From: Streptomyces anulatus
GTDB taxonomy: Bacteria; Actinomycetota; Actinomycetes; Streptomycetales; Streptomycetaceae
Reading direction: 5' to 3'
NCBI RefSeq assembly: GCF_000721175.1
Contig: NZ_JOEZ01000018.1
Location: forward strand, 124,001-188,000
DNA: 64,000 nucleotides
A program made the translations under genes and the position numbers. The notes beneath the pieces are model-generated. The model was not told the DNA's origin. It ran no database searches and was given only the letters and a program-made list of their open reading frames with translations. Shown here in pieces: positions 35,768-43,459 of the stretch; position 1 is the first letter of the stretch, and each line of letters opens with the position of its first letter.

Positions 35768-35962
35768 TGTCACGCGGATGGTCCGCATGCGTGCGTCCCG
35801 CGCGTTCTGCACGGACTCGAGGTGGAGCCCTTTGTCCGCGTGCAGTTCGGGCACGGTCAGCAGCTGGAACTTCTGCATCGCCTTGCGTACGCCGGCCTTG
35901 ACGGGCCTCTCCAGGACGTCGTAGCCCTCCCAGAAGCTGTTGGCGGACGCGAGCTGCGGCAC
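35768..35962 (-). pseudogene. truncated N-terminus of a UvrD-type helicase
   Basis: A GTG at 35962 with GGGGAG eight bases upstream opens about 65 codons reading PQLASANSFWEGYDVL, VKAGVRKAMQKFQLLTVPEL, HADKGLHLESVQNARD and ARMRTIRV. This is the N-terminal RelE-fold-like segment (SFW-Y-L-V--V-KAM-KF--LTVPEL-ADKGLHLE----ARD-RMRTIRI) of an actinobacterial superfamily I helicase of about 700 residues. Homology stops at the end of the methylase-like gene on the other strand. The remaining roughly 600 codons, with all helicase motifs, are absent. Confidence 0.65.
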
Positions 35963-36002
35963 GAGGTGAACTCCCCGCCCTGGAGGGACACTCCGCAGTC
36001 GA

Positions 36003-37247
36003 TCATATGCGTGGGGTGTTCGCCAGCCGCTGGGCCACCTCCTCGATGTCCGTGAGCAGTCCGGAGGGTTCCTGGTCCAGGTCGAGGGCGTGCTGATGGA
36101 GGACGACACCCGCGTGGCGCACCTGATGGGCGGCGTGCCGGTCATTGCCCTTCGCGTACACCAGGTGCCCTTCGCGCAGGCCGAGGGCCGTGCAGTACGC
36201 CAGCATCTGGTACAGGTCGGCGTCGGGATAGCCGCCCGGTCGCCCGGACTTGTACTTGGCGTCCGCCACCGCGCACGGGGTGCCGTCCGGCCCGTACAGC
36301 ACGAGGTCGGGCTTCATGCGGATCGTGGCGGCCTCGTCGAGGTGGTGGGAGTCCTGGAGTCGGACGGTGTGGCCGTCCGAACCCCGGCCCCGGCCGTGGA
36401 AGGTATCCCGTAGGGCGGTTGTCACGAAGTCCTCGAAGAGCTTGTTCATGTCGAAGAGGAAGCCGTCGATGCGCAGACCGCCGGGGCCGTGCTCGGCGGA
36501 GGCGCCGTCCAGGACGACGCGCGAGAGACGCAGGGCCTGGTGGTAGCGGGAGTTGAGGCGGGTGGGACGCCAGTCGGGGACCGGTTGTCCGCGCGCGATC
36601 GCCGTGACGTCTCTCAGGCGGGCGCGCTGGTGCAGCAGCCTGCGGCGTACGTCGCGCGGTATGCCGGGCAGGCGCAGGAGACGTTCGACGGCCGCACGGA
36701 GGATGCGGTTCTCCGCGATGTCGGTGGTGAACTCGTCGTACGCCACCTCGATCGGCAGCATCGCCCCGAACCGCCGCCGTATCTGTTCGGTCTCCCTGAC
36801 CCGGCCGCGGACGACGAGCGCGGCTTCCTCAGCCGCCCGGTAGCCCTGCGACAAGCCCTGCCGCAGGGCCCGGTCCACCTGCCGTTCCACGGCGTGGGCG
36901 AGCGCGGGCAGCAGATCGCGGTGCTCGGCGACCTCGACCTCGCCGTCCCGCCAACTCCTTCCCGGATCGAGGCTGTAGCTGAGCAGGAAGAAGAGCCGGA
37001 CGATGGGCACCTTGGGTGTGACGCGTACGGTGACCGGTTCGCCGCCGCCCGGCGCCGTGACGGCCACGGCCCCGACCTTGCTGCCGGCCTTCAGCGACCA
37101 GAGCCCGGGCGCGTACGGGTCGGGGGCCGCGTCCACGATGCCGGAAGCGGCGAGGGCACGGCCGACGGCGTCCGGCAGGGCGATACGGGTCGCCGGCGCG
37201 TGCTCGACCAGCTCGACGGAGTACGGGGCGTCGACGGCGGACGTCAC
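36003..37247 (-). CDS. mcrC: McrC-type nuclease subunit of a type IV restriction system
   Basis: Protein of 414 residues. The N-terminal half is the McrB-binding region; the C-terminal half is a PD-(D/E)xK nuclease with MKPDLVLYGPDGT followed by VADAKYKSG, giving the catalytic Asp and D-A-K. The QMLAYCTALGLREGHLVYAKG segment after it is typical of McrC. With McrB it cuts DNA carrying modified cytosines. The GTG start at 37247 overlaps the mcrB stop by four bases (GTGA), so the two are translated together. Confidence 0.92.
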   Translation of the reverse strand: MTSAVDAPYSVELVEHAPATRIALPDAVGRALAASGIVDAAPDPYAPGLWSLKAGSKVGAVAVTAPGGGEPVTVRVTPKVPIVRLFFLLSYSLDPGRSWRDGEVEVAEHRDLLPALAHAVERQVDRALRQGLSQGYRAAEEAALVVRGRVRETEQIRRRFGAMLPIEVAYDEFTTDIAENRILRAAVERLLRLPGIPRDVRRRLLHQRARLRDVTAIARGQPVPDWRPTRLNSRYHQALRLSRVVLDGASAEHGPGGLRIDGFLFDMNKLFEDFVTTALRDTFHGRGRGSDGHTVRLQDSHHLDEAATIRMKPDLVLYGPDGTPCAVADAKYKSGRPGGYPDADLYQMLAYCTALGLREGHLVYAKGNDRHAAHQVRHAGVVLHQHALDLDQEPSGLLTDIEEVAQRLANTPRI

Positions 37248-39091
37248 TGCAGGGACTCCCGCAGTGCCGCCAGCCCGTACCGCGTCTCGATGTCCACGCC
37301 CTCCCCGTAGTGATGCTCCTCCAGCAGGGGCAGGATCTTCGTCCGCCAGGTCCGCTCCAGGCCGCCCTCCCGGTACACGCCCTTCTTCATCAGGTACGAG
37401 GGCCCGATACGGAAATCGGGATCGTCGATACGGGAGTTCAGCGCATCGAGCAGGTCGGCGGGCTCCGCGCCCCTGCCCTCCTCGGTCAGCCAGCGGCGCA
37501 GCAGACCGCGTGTCGGCTCGGTGCGCGGCGACAGTTCGACGAAGGCGAAACGGCGGCGCATCGCCGCGTCCACGAGGGCGATGGAGCGGTCGGCGGTGTT
37601 CATCGTGCCGAGGACGAACAGATTCGGCGGCAGCGCGAAGTCGTCGCCGGAGTAGGTCAGCCGAACCGACTTGTTGCGGTACTCCAGCAGGAAGTACAGC
37701 TCGCCGAAGACCTTCGCCAGGTTGGCCCGGTTGATCTCGTCGATGATCAGGAAGTGCGGGATGTGCCGGTTTCCCTCGCGAGAGGCCAGGTCGGCGAGTT
37801 CGCGCAGCGGGCCCGCGGTGAGGCGGAACGCGACCTCCCTCGTCTGCGGGTCCTCCTGGGGCCGGAAGCCCTCGAAGAAGTCCTCGTAGGCGTACGACGG
37901 GTGGAACTGCACGAGCTTGACCTGCTCGGGCCCGCCGCCGAGGAACTCGGCGAGCTTCATTGCCAGGTACGTCTTGCCGGTGCCCGGCGGGCCGTAGAGC
38001 ACCAGTTGCCGGTCGTCGGCCAGGAGATCGCGCACTTCGCGCAGCCACGCCGTCTCGTGCACGAGGAGTTCGGCCGCCAGCTGATCCGTCGGGTCGGGCA
38101 GCTCCGGCTCACGGCGGGCGGTGATCGCCGGGATCTCCAGGCTCGGGTCCCGCTCCATGGCCTGGGCCTCCTGCGCCAGTTCCTCGTCGCTCCGTCCGAG
38201 TCCCTCGACGAGTGCCAGCACGGCGGTCAGGTCGACGACATCGTGTTGCACGGACAGCTTCTGCTGGAGGGCCTCGGGCAACTCGTCGTACGGGATACCG
38301 GGGGACCGCCACTCGGCCTTCCGGCGCAGATTCGACAGCCCGCCCTCGGACTCGGTCTGCTCCGCGTCTCCCGTGAGCTTTCCGATGTACATCTGCCCGT
38401 CCGAGATGGTGCAGACGGTGTCGCCCTGCCGCATCTGGGACAGGAAGTAGTGCAGTTCGTCGGCCATCACCTGCTTCTGGCTGTACGAAGTGGTGGCGTC
38501 GTATCCCTCCTGCACGTACCGCCGCAGGACGCTCTTGGTCGGCGCGGCCTCGTCCACGTGGGGCAGGTGCGTGGCCGCGAGAGTCACCCAGCCCTCGGTC
38601 ACCCACAGTCGCTTGACCAGATCACGCCCGGAGACGTTCGAGCCCCGCACCAGCCAGGCCTTGTGCGGGGTGCGCCATGAGGCGCCGAGGTAGTCGACGA
38701 GGGGGAAGCCCTCTTCCGTGCGCCACTCGGAGAGCCCGTCGGAGCTACGCCCGGTCACCACCGAGGCCGCTGCGGAGGGGGAGTTGCACTCGATGTCCCG
38801 GGTCGTCTCCCCATAGCCGGGCCACCGGTCCGACGCCGTCCCGATGCCGCCGTCCGCGAGCAGCCGTTCCCGCTGCGCCGACGGATGGGGCCCTATGCCG
38901 GGCATCGTCTCCACACGCACCGGCGAGCCGGCGAGGATGAGGAACTTCAGGCTTCCGTTCATCCCCTTCTCGGGCAGGACCCGACCCCGGGCCCGCGGTC
39001 CTCCGCCCGGCAGGCGCAGCAGGAACTCCGGGTACACCGTGGCGACCCCGGCCTGAACCGCCTCGGGGCGGGCCTCGTCTCGCTCGTTCAC
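37244..39091 (-). CDS. mcrB: McrB-type AAA+ GTPase of a type IV restriction system
   Basis: Protein of 615 residues. The AAA+ core covers about residues 340-600: Walker A VLYGPPGTGKTYLAMKLA, Walker B LIIDEINRANLAKVFGEL, and the McrB hallmark GTMNTADRSIALVDAAMRRRF that recognises GTP. The N-terminal 330 residues hold an EVE/PUA-like segment (MADELHYFLSQMRQGDTVCTISDGQMYIGKLTG) that probably reads modified DNA, preceded by an unrecognised region with SLKFLILAGSPVR. The start is the GTG at 39091 with AGGAG five bases upstream. It pairs with mcrC by a four-base overlap. Confidence 0.9.
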   Translation of the reverse strand: MNERDEARPEAVQAGVATVYPEFLLRLPGGGPRARGRVLPEKGMNGSLKFLILAGSPVRVETMPGIGPHPSAQRERLLADGGIGTASDRWPGYGETTRDIECNSPSAAASVVTGRSSDGLSEWRTEEGFPLVDYLGASWRTPHKAWLVRGSNVSGRDLVKRLWVTEGWVTLAATHLPHVDEAAPTKSVLRRYVQEGYDATTSYSQKQVMADELHYFLSQMRQGDTVCTISDGQMYIGKLTGDAEQTESEGGLSNLRRKAEWRSPGIPYDELPEALQQKLSVQHDVVDLTAVLALVEGLGRSDEELAQEAQAMERDPSLEIPAITARREPELPDPTDQLAAELLVHETAWLREVRDLLADDRQLVLYGPPGTGKTYLAMKLAEFLGGGPEQVKLVQFHPSYAYEDFFEGFRPQEDPQTREVAFRLTAGPLRELADLASREGNRHIPHFLIIDEINRANLAKVFGELYFLLEYRNKSVRLTYSGDDFALPPNLFVLGTMNTADRSIALVDAAMRRRFAFVELSPRTEPTRGLLRRWLTEEGRGAEPADLLDALNSRIDDPDFRIGPSYLMKKGVYREGGLERTWRTKILPLLEEHHYGEGVDIETRYGLAALRESLQ

Positions 39092-39185
39092 TCCCACTCC
39101 TCGCCCCGGCGCCCAGCGGCGCACGGCCCTCCCGATCCACTCCGCCCACTCCGCCCACTCCACGCGACCCTACCCGCGGGGTACG

Positions 39186-39318
39186 ACAACCCCGGTGCCC
39201 GAGGGCACAGCGCTCCTGCGACAGCTCCGCCCGCTCCTCCTACGGAAACTGGGACACACCTGCTGGCGCTCGTCCTCGGCAGCCGACTCGGCGTCCGTCA
39301 CGGCGGCCCGGTCGAACT
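39186..39318 (-). pseudogene. possible relic of an McrB-type N-terminal domain
   Basis: In the 393-bp gap upstream of mcrB the minus strand reads FDRAAVTDAESAAEDERQQV. After a one-codon frame change it continues SQFP, a stop, then EERAELSQERCALGHRG. Together this follows the pattern FDRA-V--A---A--ER--V---FPLE-WPEL-LERYALG at the start of many McrB-like AAA proteins. A frameshift and a TAG interrupt it. The adjacent mcrB has a different N-terminus, so this may be what remains of an earlier version. Between it and mcrB a CACTCCGCC unit repeats about 2.7 times (39138-39161). Confidence 0.35.
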
Positions 39319-39484
39319 CGGCCGCGGCTGTGCGCACATCCATCGCGTTCGTCATGGAGGCCATCGTGCCGGAGGGCGAGGCGGCGTCCCCCACGATCGG
39401 TGAGGTTGGGCAACTTCCTGCGTGAGGGGCAGGCGGGCTGGCACGATGCTCAGCAGGGCGAGGTCGTCCCTGGGCACCGGGACC

Positions 39485-39904
39485 ATGGCGACGGGGGAGA
39501 CCGTGCAGGACTGGATCTACATTCTCAATCCGAGCAAGGACACCCTCGACGGTGAGCCCTCAGACAAGGACACGGTGCGTCGTCTCGCCCACAAGGACCC
39601 CGAGCGCGACTTCTGGCTCAGCCGACGCAACCGCATGAACCCGGGCGACCGCCTGTGGTTCTTCTTCACCTCGCCGGATTCGGAGGTCGCCGCGGTGGCC
39701 GACGTCATGGGTGAGCCGTACGAGGCGGACCCGCCGGATCCCGAATTCGCCTACCGGGTCGACGTCACGCTGCTGTCCGGGCCCACGGACGCGTTGCACG
39801 GCGATCCGGTGGGCCGGGACGAGCTGGAACTCGGCCAGGTGAGGTCGGTGCAGAAGGTCAAACCAGGGGCGTTGAAGATCCTGCTGGGGCGGGCCGGTCT
39901 GTGA
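39485..39904 (+). CDS. EVE (PUA-like) domain protein
   Basis: Small protein of 139 residues. The motif order DWIYILNP, then RMNPGDRLWFFFTSPDSEVAAVADVMGEPYEADPP, then YRVDVTLL fits the EVE/PUA-like fold that binds modified bases in DNA or RNA by base flipping. EVE proteins are often encoded beside McrBC-type systems, as here, and are thought to direct them to modified DNA. The start is uncertain: ATG 39485 is used, but the GTG at 39503 has a better GGGGGAG and would leave the domain intact; an ATG at 39446 is also possible. Confidence 0.72.
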   Translation: MATGETVQDWIYILNPSKDTLDGEPSDKDTVRRLAHKDPERDFWLSRRNRMNPGDRLWFFFTSPDSEVAAVADVMGEPYEADPPDPEFAYRVDVTLLSGPTDALHGDPVGRDELELGQVRSVQKVKPGALKILLGRAGL

Positions 39905-39927
39905 TCCGTCCTCCGCGGGCAGGACGG

Positions 39928-41214
39928 CTACCAGGGCGCCAGCCCACGCTCGGCCGGGTCCGTGTGGGGCAAGAGCGCCTCCCGGGCACGTGAGTTCAGG
40001 GCCATGAGCTTGTCCGCCGTGCGATCGACGAAGAAGACGAACGCTTTGGCGGTGTCGGCGAAGGCCGCTGCCGGGCGACTGATACCGGCTGTCGTGATGA
40101 CGATGAGCCGCTTGGGTACGTCCTCACCTGCCGCCGCGGCCAGGCCGTTCATCCGCTGAACCTCGGAGGTGGACAGGTTCTTGGCCCTGTCGTGCCACTC
40201 GATGTGGAACGCGTCGGACCGGATGGGCTGTTCGGCGTCCCCTTCTTCGAGGTCCCCGAAGCCGAATGCCGTCAACTGCTCGAGAGCCGTGTCCGTGATG
40301 TGCTGAGGGCTGGGCGAGCGCCGCGAGGTCTTCGGCTCGGCTTCCTCGTCGAGCTGACCGACATCGGCGCCGGCGTCCCCCAGCCACTGGGGCGGAGCGG
40401 CTTCGTCTGCGAAGAGCGACTCCTGCCACTCGGACCGGTGCCCGGCGGGATCCGGTTCCCCGCGACCGGCCGGCTCGCACGACACCTCCACGTCCCAGGC
40501 CTTCAGGCCCCTGCCGAGTACGTCGGCGATGTCCGCCACCGACACGTCCGCGCGGGGTACCCCTGGCGTGGGCTTCGTGCTGCGCCACAGGTTCCGGGCC
40601 AGATCGACGCGGCCCCAAGCTCCGCATTCCGCGAGGTGCACATCCACCAGCCAGCCGAGGGCGGGCTTGAGTGAGACGCGGACGAACGCGTCGGGGAACT
40701 CGGCCTCGACGAAGCTGCCGTCGCGTCCGCCCACGATGTCGAGTTTCGGCGAGTGGCGGGGGCCGTACGGGAAGTAGCCGTTCCCCGCCGCCACGCGCCG
40801 CACTCGCACACCCCGGGCGTCCAGGAGGTCGGCCAGCTCGGTCATGTCGGACGGCTCGCTCTCGTTCCAGCGCCACGGCGAGGGAACCGGTACGTCGGTG
40901 AGGTGGGCCGACGCCATGGCGTGCAGGGCGTCGACGAGTACCTCGTCGGGCGTGTCCAGCGGCCAGACGGACGGCTCACTGTTCAGTACCGGGTCCAGCA
41001 CCGCCCAGACGATCGTGTAGCCCATGCGCACCTGCGCCAGCACGACCGAGCGTTTGCCGGACAGCGTGACCTTCAGATGCATTAGGCGGTTCGCGTCGTC
41101 GAACTGCACCCGGTCGGCAAGCTCGGGATGACGCTCGCACAGAGCCTGTTCCAGGCTCTTGAAGTGCAGGTGTCTGCCGAAGGCGGCGACCATGTCACCG
41201 GGCGGGAAAGGCAA
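39928..41214 (-). CDS. YbjN-like plus degenerate Mrr-like protein
   Basis: Protein of about 428 residues. The N-terminal two thirds contain two copies of a T3SS-chaperone/YbjN-like fold (FDDANRLMHLKVTLSG; DGSFVEAEFPDAFVRVSLKPALGWLVDVHL). The C-terminal 130 residues resemble the Mrr/RE-like nuclease fold: HITDTALEQLTAFGF, FHIEWHDRAKNLSTSEVQRM and IVITTAGISRPAAAFADTAKAFVFFV parallel Mrr's E-x-K strand and its TTSGFT-AREFA segment. The E-x-K lysine is His (E-W-H), so cleavage is doubtful; it may only bind DNA. The TTG at 41214 is chosen because AGGAG stands eight bases upstream; GTG 41223 and ATG 41193 are alternatives. Confidence 0.6.
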   Translation of the reverse strand: MPFPPGDMVAAFGRHLHFKSLEQALCERHPELADRVQFDDANRLMHLKVTLSGKRSVVLAQVRMGYTIVWAVLDPVLNSEPSVWPLDTPDEVLVDALHAMASAHLTDVPVPSPWRWNESEPSDMTELADLLDARGVRVRRVAAGNGYFPYGPRHSPKLDIVGGRDGSFVEAEFPDAFVRVSLKPALGWLVDVHLAECGAWGRVDLARNLWRSTKPTPGVPRADVSVADIADVLGRGLKAWDVEVSCEPAGRGEPDPAGHRSEWQESLFADEAAPPQWLGDAGADVGQLDEEAEPKTSRRSPSPQHITDTALEQLTAFGFGDLEEGDAEQPIRSDAFHIEWHDRAKNLSTSEVQRMNGLAAAAGEDVPKRLIVITTAGISRPAAAFADTAKAFVFFVDRTADKLMALNSRAREALLPHTDPAERGLAPW

Positions 41215-41325
41215 GGGAAACACTCCTGTTGAGTAGCGGCGGCGTCTGGCGCGGCCGGGGACGCCGTGATCCGTTGACGGAGCGTAGGTCGACCGGATGC
41301 CGTCGCTCAAAGCGTTTGGCTGTCC

Positions 41326-41805
41326 TCAACGGCATTGGCTGCCGGATTGACCGGAAATCGCTTCAGACCTCTCGCCGTGCTGGTCGATCTCCGCCCAGAC
41401 GGTCTTGCCGGAGGGCGGGCGCGGGTCCGTGCCCCAGCGGTCGGCCAGAGCGTCGACCAGGAGCAGGCCGCGGCCCGACTCGTCGTCCGGGCCCCGATCC
41501 GGGGGGATCGCGGGGCGGTACTCACCCCGAGTGTCGCTCACGGCGATGCGCAGGGTGCCGGCCGTCCCGTCCAGCGTCAGTGCCACCAGGAAGTCGCGGC
41601 CCTGGACGCGGCCGTGCAGCGCCGCGTTGGCGGCCAGCTCCGCGACGACGTGTTCCGCTCTCTCGATGACTCGCGGTGACATCTCCCATGCGATCAGCCG
41701 TTCCACGGCCAGGAGCCGGGCGAGACGGGCGCCGCGGCGGGTGGAGGAGAGTTGCTGCGCGAACGTGTGTACGGTGGCGCGGGATTGGGGCGTGGAGGTG
41801 TGCAT
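41326..41805 (-). CDS. RsbW-type ATP-binding anti-sigma/regulatory kinase-like protein
   Basis: Single HATPase domain protein of 159 residues. N-box ELAANAALHG, G1 box VSDTRGEY, G2 box GRGLLLVDALADRWG. Such stand-alone GHKL proteins are very common in Streptomyces; some act as anti-sigma factors for SigB-like proteins, most have unknown partners. It diverges from an Scr1-type regulator gene, a frequent pairing. Confidence 0.88.
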   Translation of the reverse strand: MHTSTPQSRATVHTFAQQLSSTRRGARLARLLAVERLIAWEMSPRVIERAEHVVAELAANAALHGRVQGRDFLVALTLDGTAGTLRIAVSDTRGEYRPAIPPDRGPDDESGRGLLLVDALADRWGTDPRPPSGKTVWAEIDQHGERSEAISGQSGSQCR

Positions 41806-41971
41806 GGGGAAACCGTGGCGGGCGTGCGGGGGTGTGTTCCAGTAGCGCGGCCCGTACGCTGCGTCAGCGTACGGGCACGTTTTGTGGACAGTACGGGGAT
41901 CTTTCCGTCACCGTGGGTGAGTCGATCGCGGGGATGCCGCAGAGGACGTACGCACCTGGAGGTGGCCGCGT

Positions 41972-42823
41972 ATGACGGACAGCACTGACGTGACGGCTTG
42001 CGACTGGGAGCGCGAGCCCGACCCTTCCGACAGTCTGCGGACCTTCGGAGCCGTCGTCCAGGCCCTGCGCGAGCATGCCGGGCTCAGCCGGGTCGATTTC
42101 GGGGCGAGGGTCAGGTTCTCCAAACACACGGTGGAATCGGTGGAGTTGGGGCGGCGGATGCCCGACGACTCCTTCGTGGAGCGGGCGGAGGAGGCGCTGG
42201 GCAACACGGGGGCGTTACGGAAGGCGGCCGGGCATCTGACCCGGGGTGAGGCGGGGCTGGCGGCCTGGTTCCGGCGATGGGCTCGGCTGGAGAAGGTGGC
42301 GGTGAGCCTGTGCACGTACGAGTGCAGGCTGGTGCCGGGGTTGTTGCAGTCGGAGGGGTATGCGCGGGCGGTGTTCGACAACAGCATTCCGCCGCTGTCG
42401 GATGAGCAGTTGGAGGCCCAGGTCGTAGCCAGGATGGAGCGACAGAAGATGTTCTACGAGCGGCCGAACGTGCCGTTCAGCTTCATCGTCGAGGAGCACC
42501 TCTTCCGGCGTCGGCTTGGTGGGCTTGAGGTGACGCGGGGGCTTCTCGACCACGTGCTGGAACTGACCGCGCCACGGAATGTGACGCTTCAGGTGATGCC
42601 GCTGGACGCTGAGTTCCATGCTTGCCTGGATGGTCCCGTGCAGTTGTTGGAGACCCCTGAGCGGCGGCGGCTCGCGTACTCCGAAGGACAGCAGAACGGC
42701 CGCCTGATCAGCGACGCGAAAGAGGTGAGCCTCCTCTACCAGTGCTATGACACACTGCGCTCGCAGGCCCTGAACCCCAAAGACTCGCGGGGTCTGCTGG
42801 AGCGACTGCGAGGAGAGCTATGA
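41972..42823 (+). CDS. helix-turn-helix regulator of the Scr1/DUF5753 family
   Basis: Protein of 283 residues: XRE-type helix-turn-helix (FGAVVQALREHAGLSRVDFGARVRFSKHTV, residues about 25-60), then the DUF5753 domain (YECRLVPGLLQSEGYARAVF; QVMPLDAEFHACLDGPVQLL). Found in dozens of copies per Streptomyces genome, almost always followed by a DUF397 gene; the pair has been described as an Scr1-type toxin-antitoxin-like unit, though the biological role is not clear. The stop overlaps the DUF397 start (ATGA). Confidence 0.93.
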   Translation: MTDSTDVTACDWEREPDPSDSLRTFGAVVQALREHAGLSRVDFGARVRFSKHTVESVELGRRMPDDSFVERAEEALGNTGALRKAAGHLTRGEAGLAAWFRRWARLEKVAVSLCTYECRLVPGLLQSEGYARAVFDNSIPPLSDEQLEAQVVARMERQKMFYERPNVPFSFIVEEHLFRRRLGGLEVTRGLLDHVLELTAPRNVTLQVMPLDAEFHACLDGPVQLLETPERRRLAYSEGQQNGRLISDAKEVSLLYQCYDTLRSQALNPKDSRGLLERLRGEL

Positions 42824-43005
42824 GTACGACAGAACTCGCCTGGTTCAAGTCCAGCTACAGCGGCACCCAGGGCGACAGTTGCGTGGAGGTCGCTGTCACC
42901 GAACAGGCCATCTGCGTACGGGACTCCAAGGACGTGACTCGCCCGCACTTCGCCGTCAGGCGTGAGGAGTGGTCGCGGTTCGTGGGGTTCGCGGCGGAGG
43001 CCTGA
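42820..43005 (+). CDS. DUF397 protein
   Basis: A 61-residue protein with the complete DUF397 pattern: LAWFKSSYSGTQGDSCVEVA, then ICVRDSKD and REEWSRFVGFA. It is the partner of the upstream DUF5753 regulator and overlaps it by four bases, so the two are co-translated. Confidence 0.95.
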   Translation: MSTTELAWFKSSYSGTQGDSCVEVAVTEQAICVRDSKDVTRPHFAVRREEWSRFVGFAAEA

Positions 43006-43029
43006 GCGGAGCGGCGTGCGCGGTGGCGC

Positions 43030-43459
43030 TCAGACGATTTTGCAGAGCGTCATCGCACGCATGTAGGCATCGCCCGGTGACCCGAGGGCGGAGCTGCGGC
43101 CCACGTAGATGGTGTCCCACTGCGAGGTTCCGACCGGGCACGTGGCGGGACTGATGAGCAGGCCGCCGGAGAGATCGGGACTCGTCGTGGTGGCGTCCGG
43201 TATGCCGGGGGTGGCTGGTTCGGCCGAGGCGCCGGGCTCTCCCTCGTCGCCCTTGGCGCCGCGTTCGCCTCGTGACCCCTGTTCGCCCTGAACCCCCCTG
43301 CGATCCCCGTGCCCCTTTCTGCCCCGCCGGGCCCCGCGCGCCGGTCGGGCCGGTCGCGACGAAGTAGACGCCGGCTACTGCTCCCGCCGCACCGGACAGG
43401 GTGACGACGGCTGCGGTGGCGGCGATGCCGATCGCGAGGCGGCGACGGTTCGGTCTCAT
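43030..43459 (-). pseudogene. frameshifted exported collagen-like (Gly-X-Y) protein
   Basis: ATG 43459 with AAGGAGAGG upstream. It begins MRPNRRRLAIGIAATAAVV, a membrane anchor or signal, then GPTGARGPAGQKGARGSQG in Gly-X-Y register. The register breaks at a run of six C (G on the coding strand) at 43293-43298. Dropping one base restores GSQ-GVQ-GEQ-GSR-GER-GAK-GDE-GEP-GAS and a C-terminal domain (PDLSGGLLISPATCPVGTSQWD ... MRAMTLCKIV) ending at the stop at 43030. It is therefore either a real one-base frameshift, a phase-variable tract or a sequencing error. ATG overlaps the stop of the upstream gene by four bases. Confidence 0.8.
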
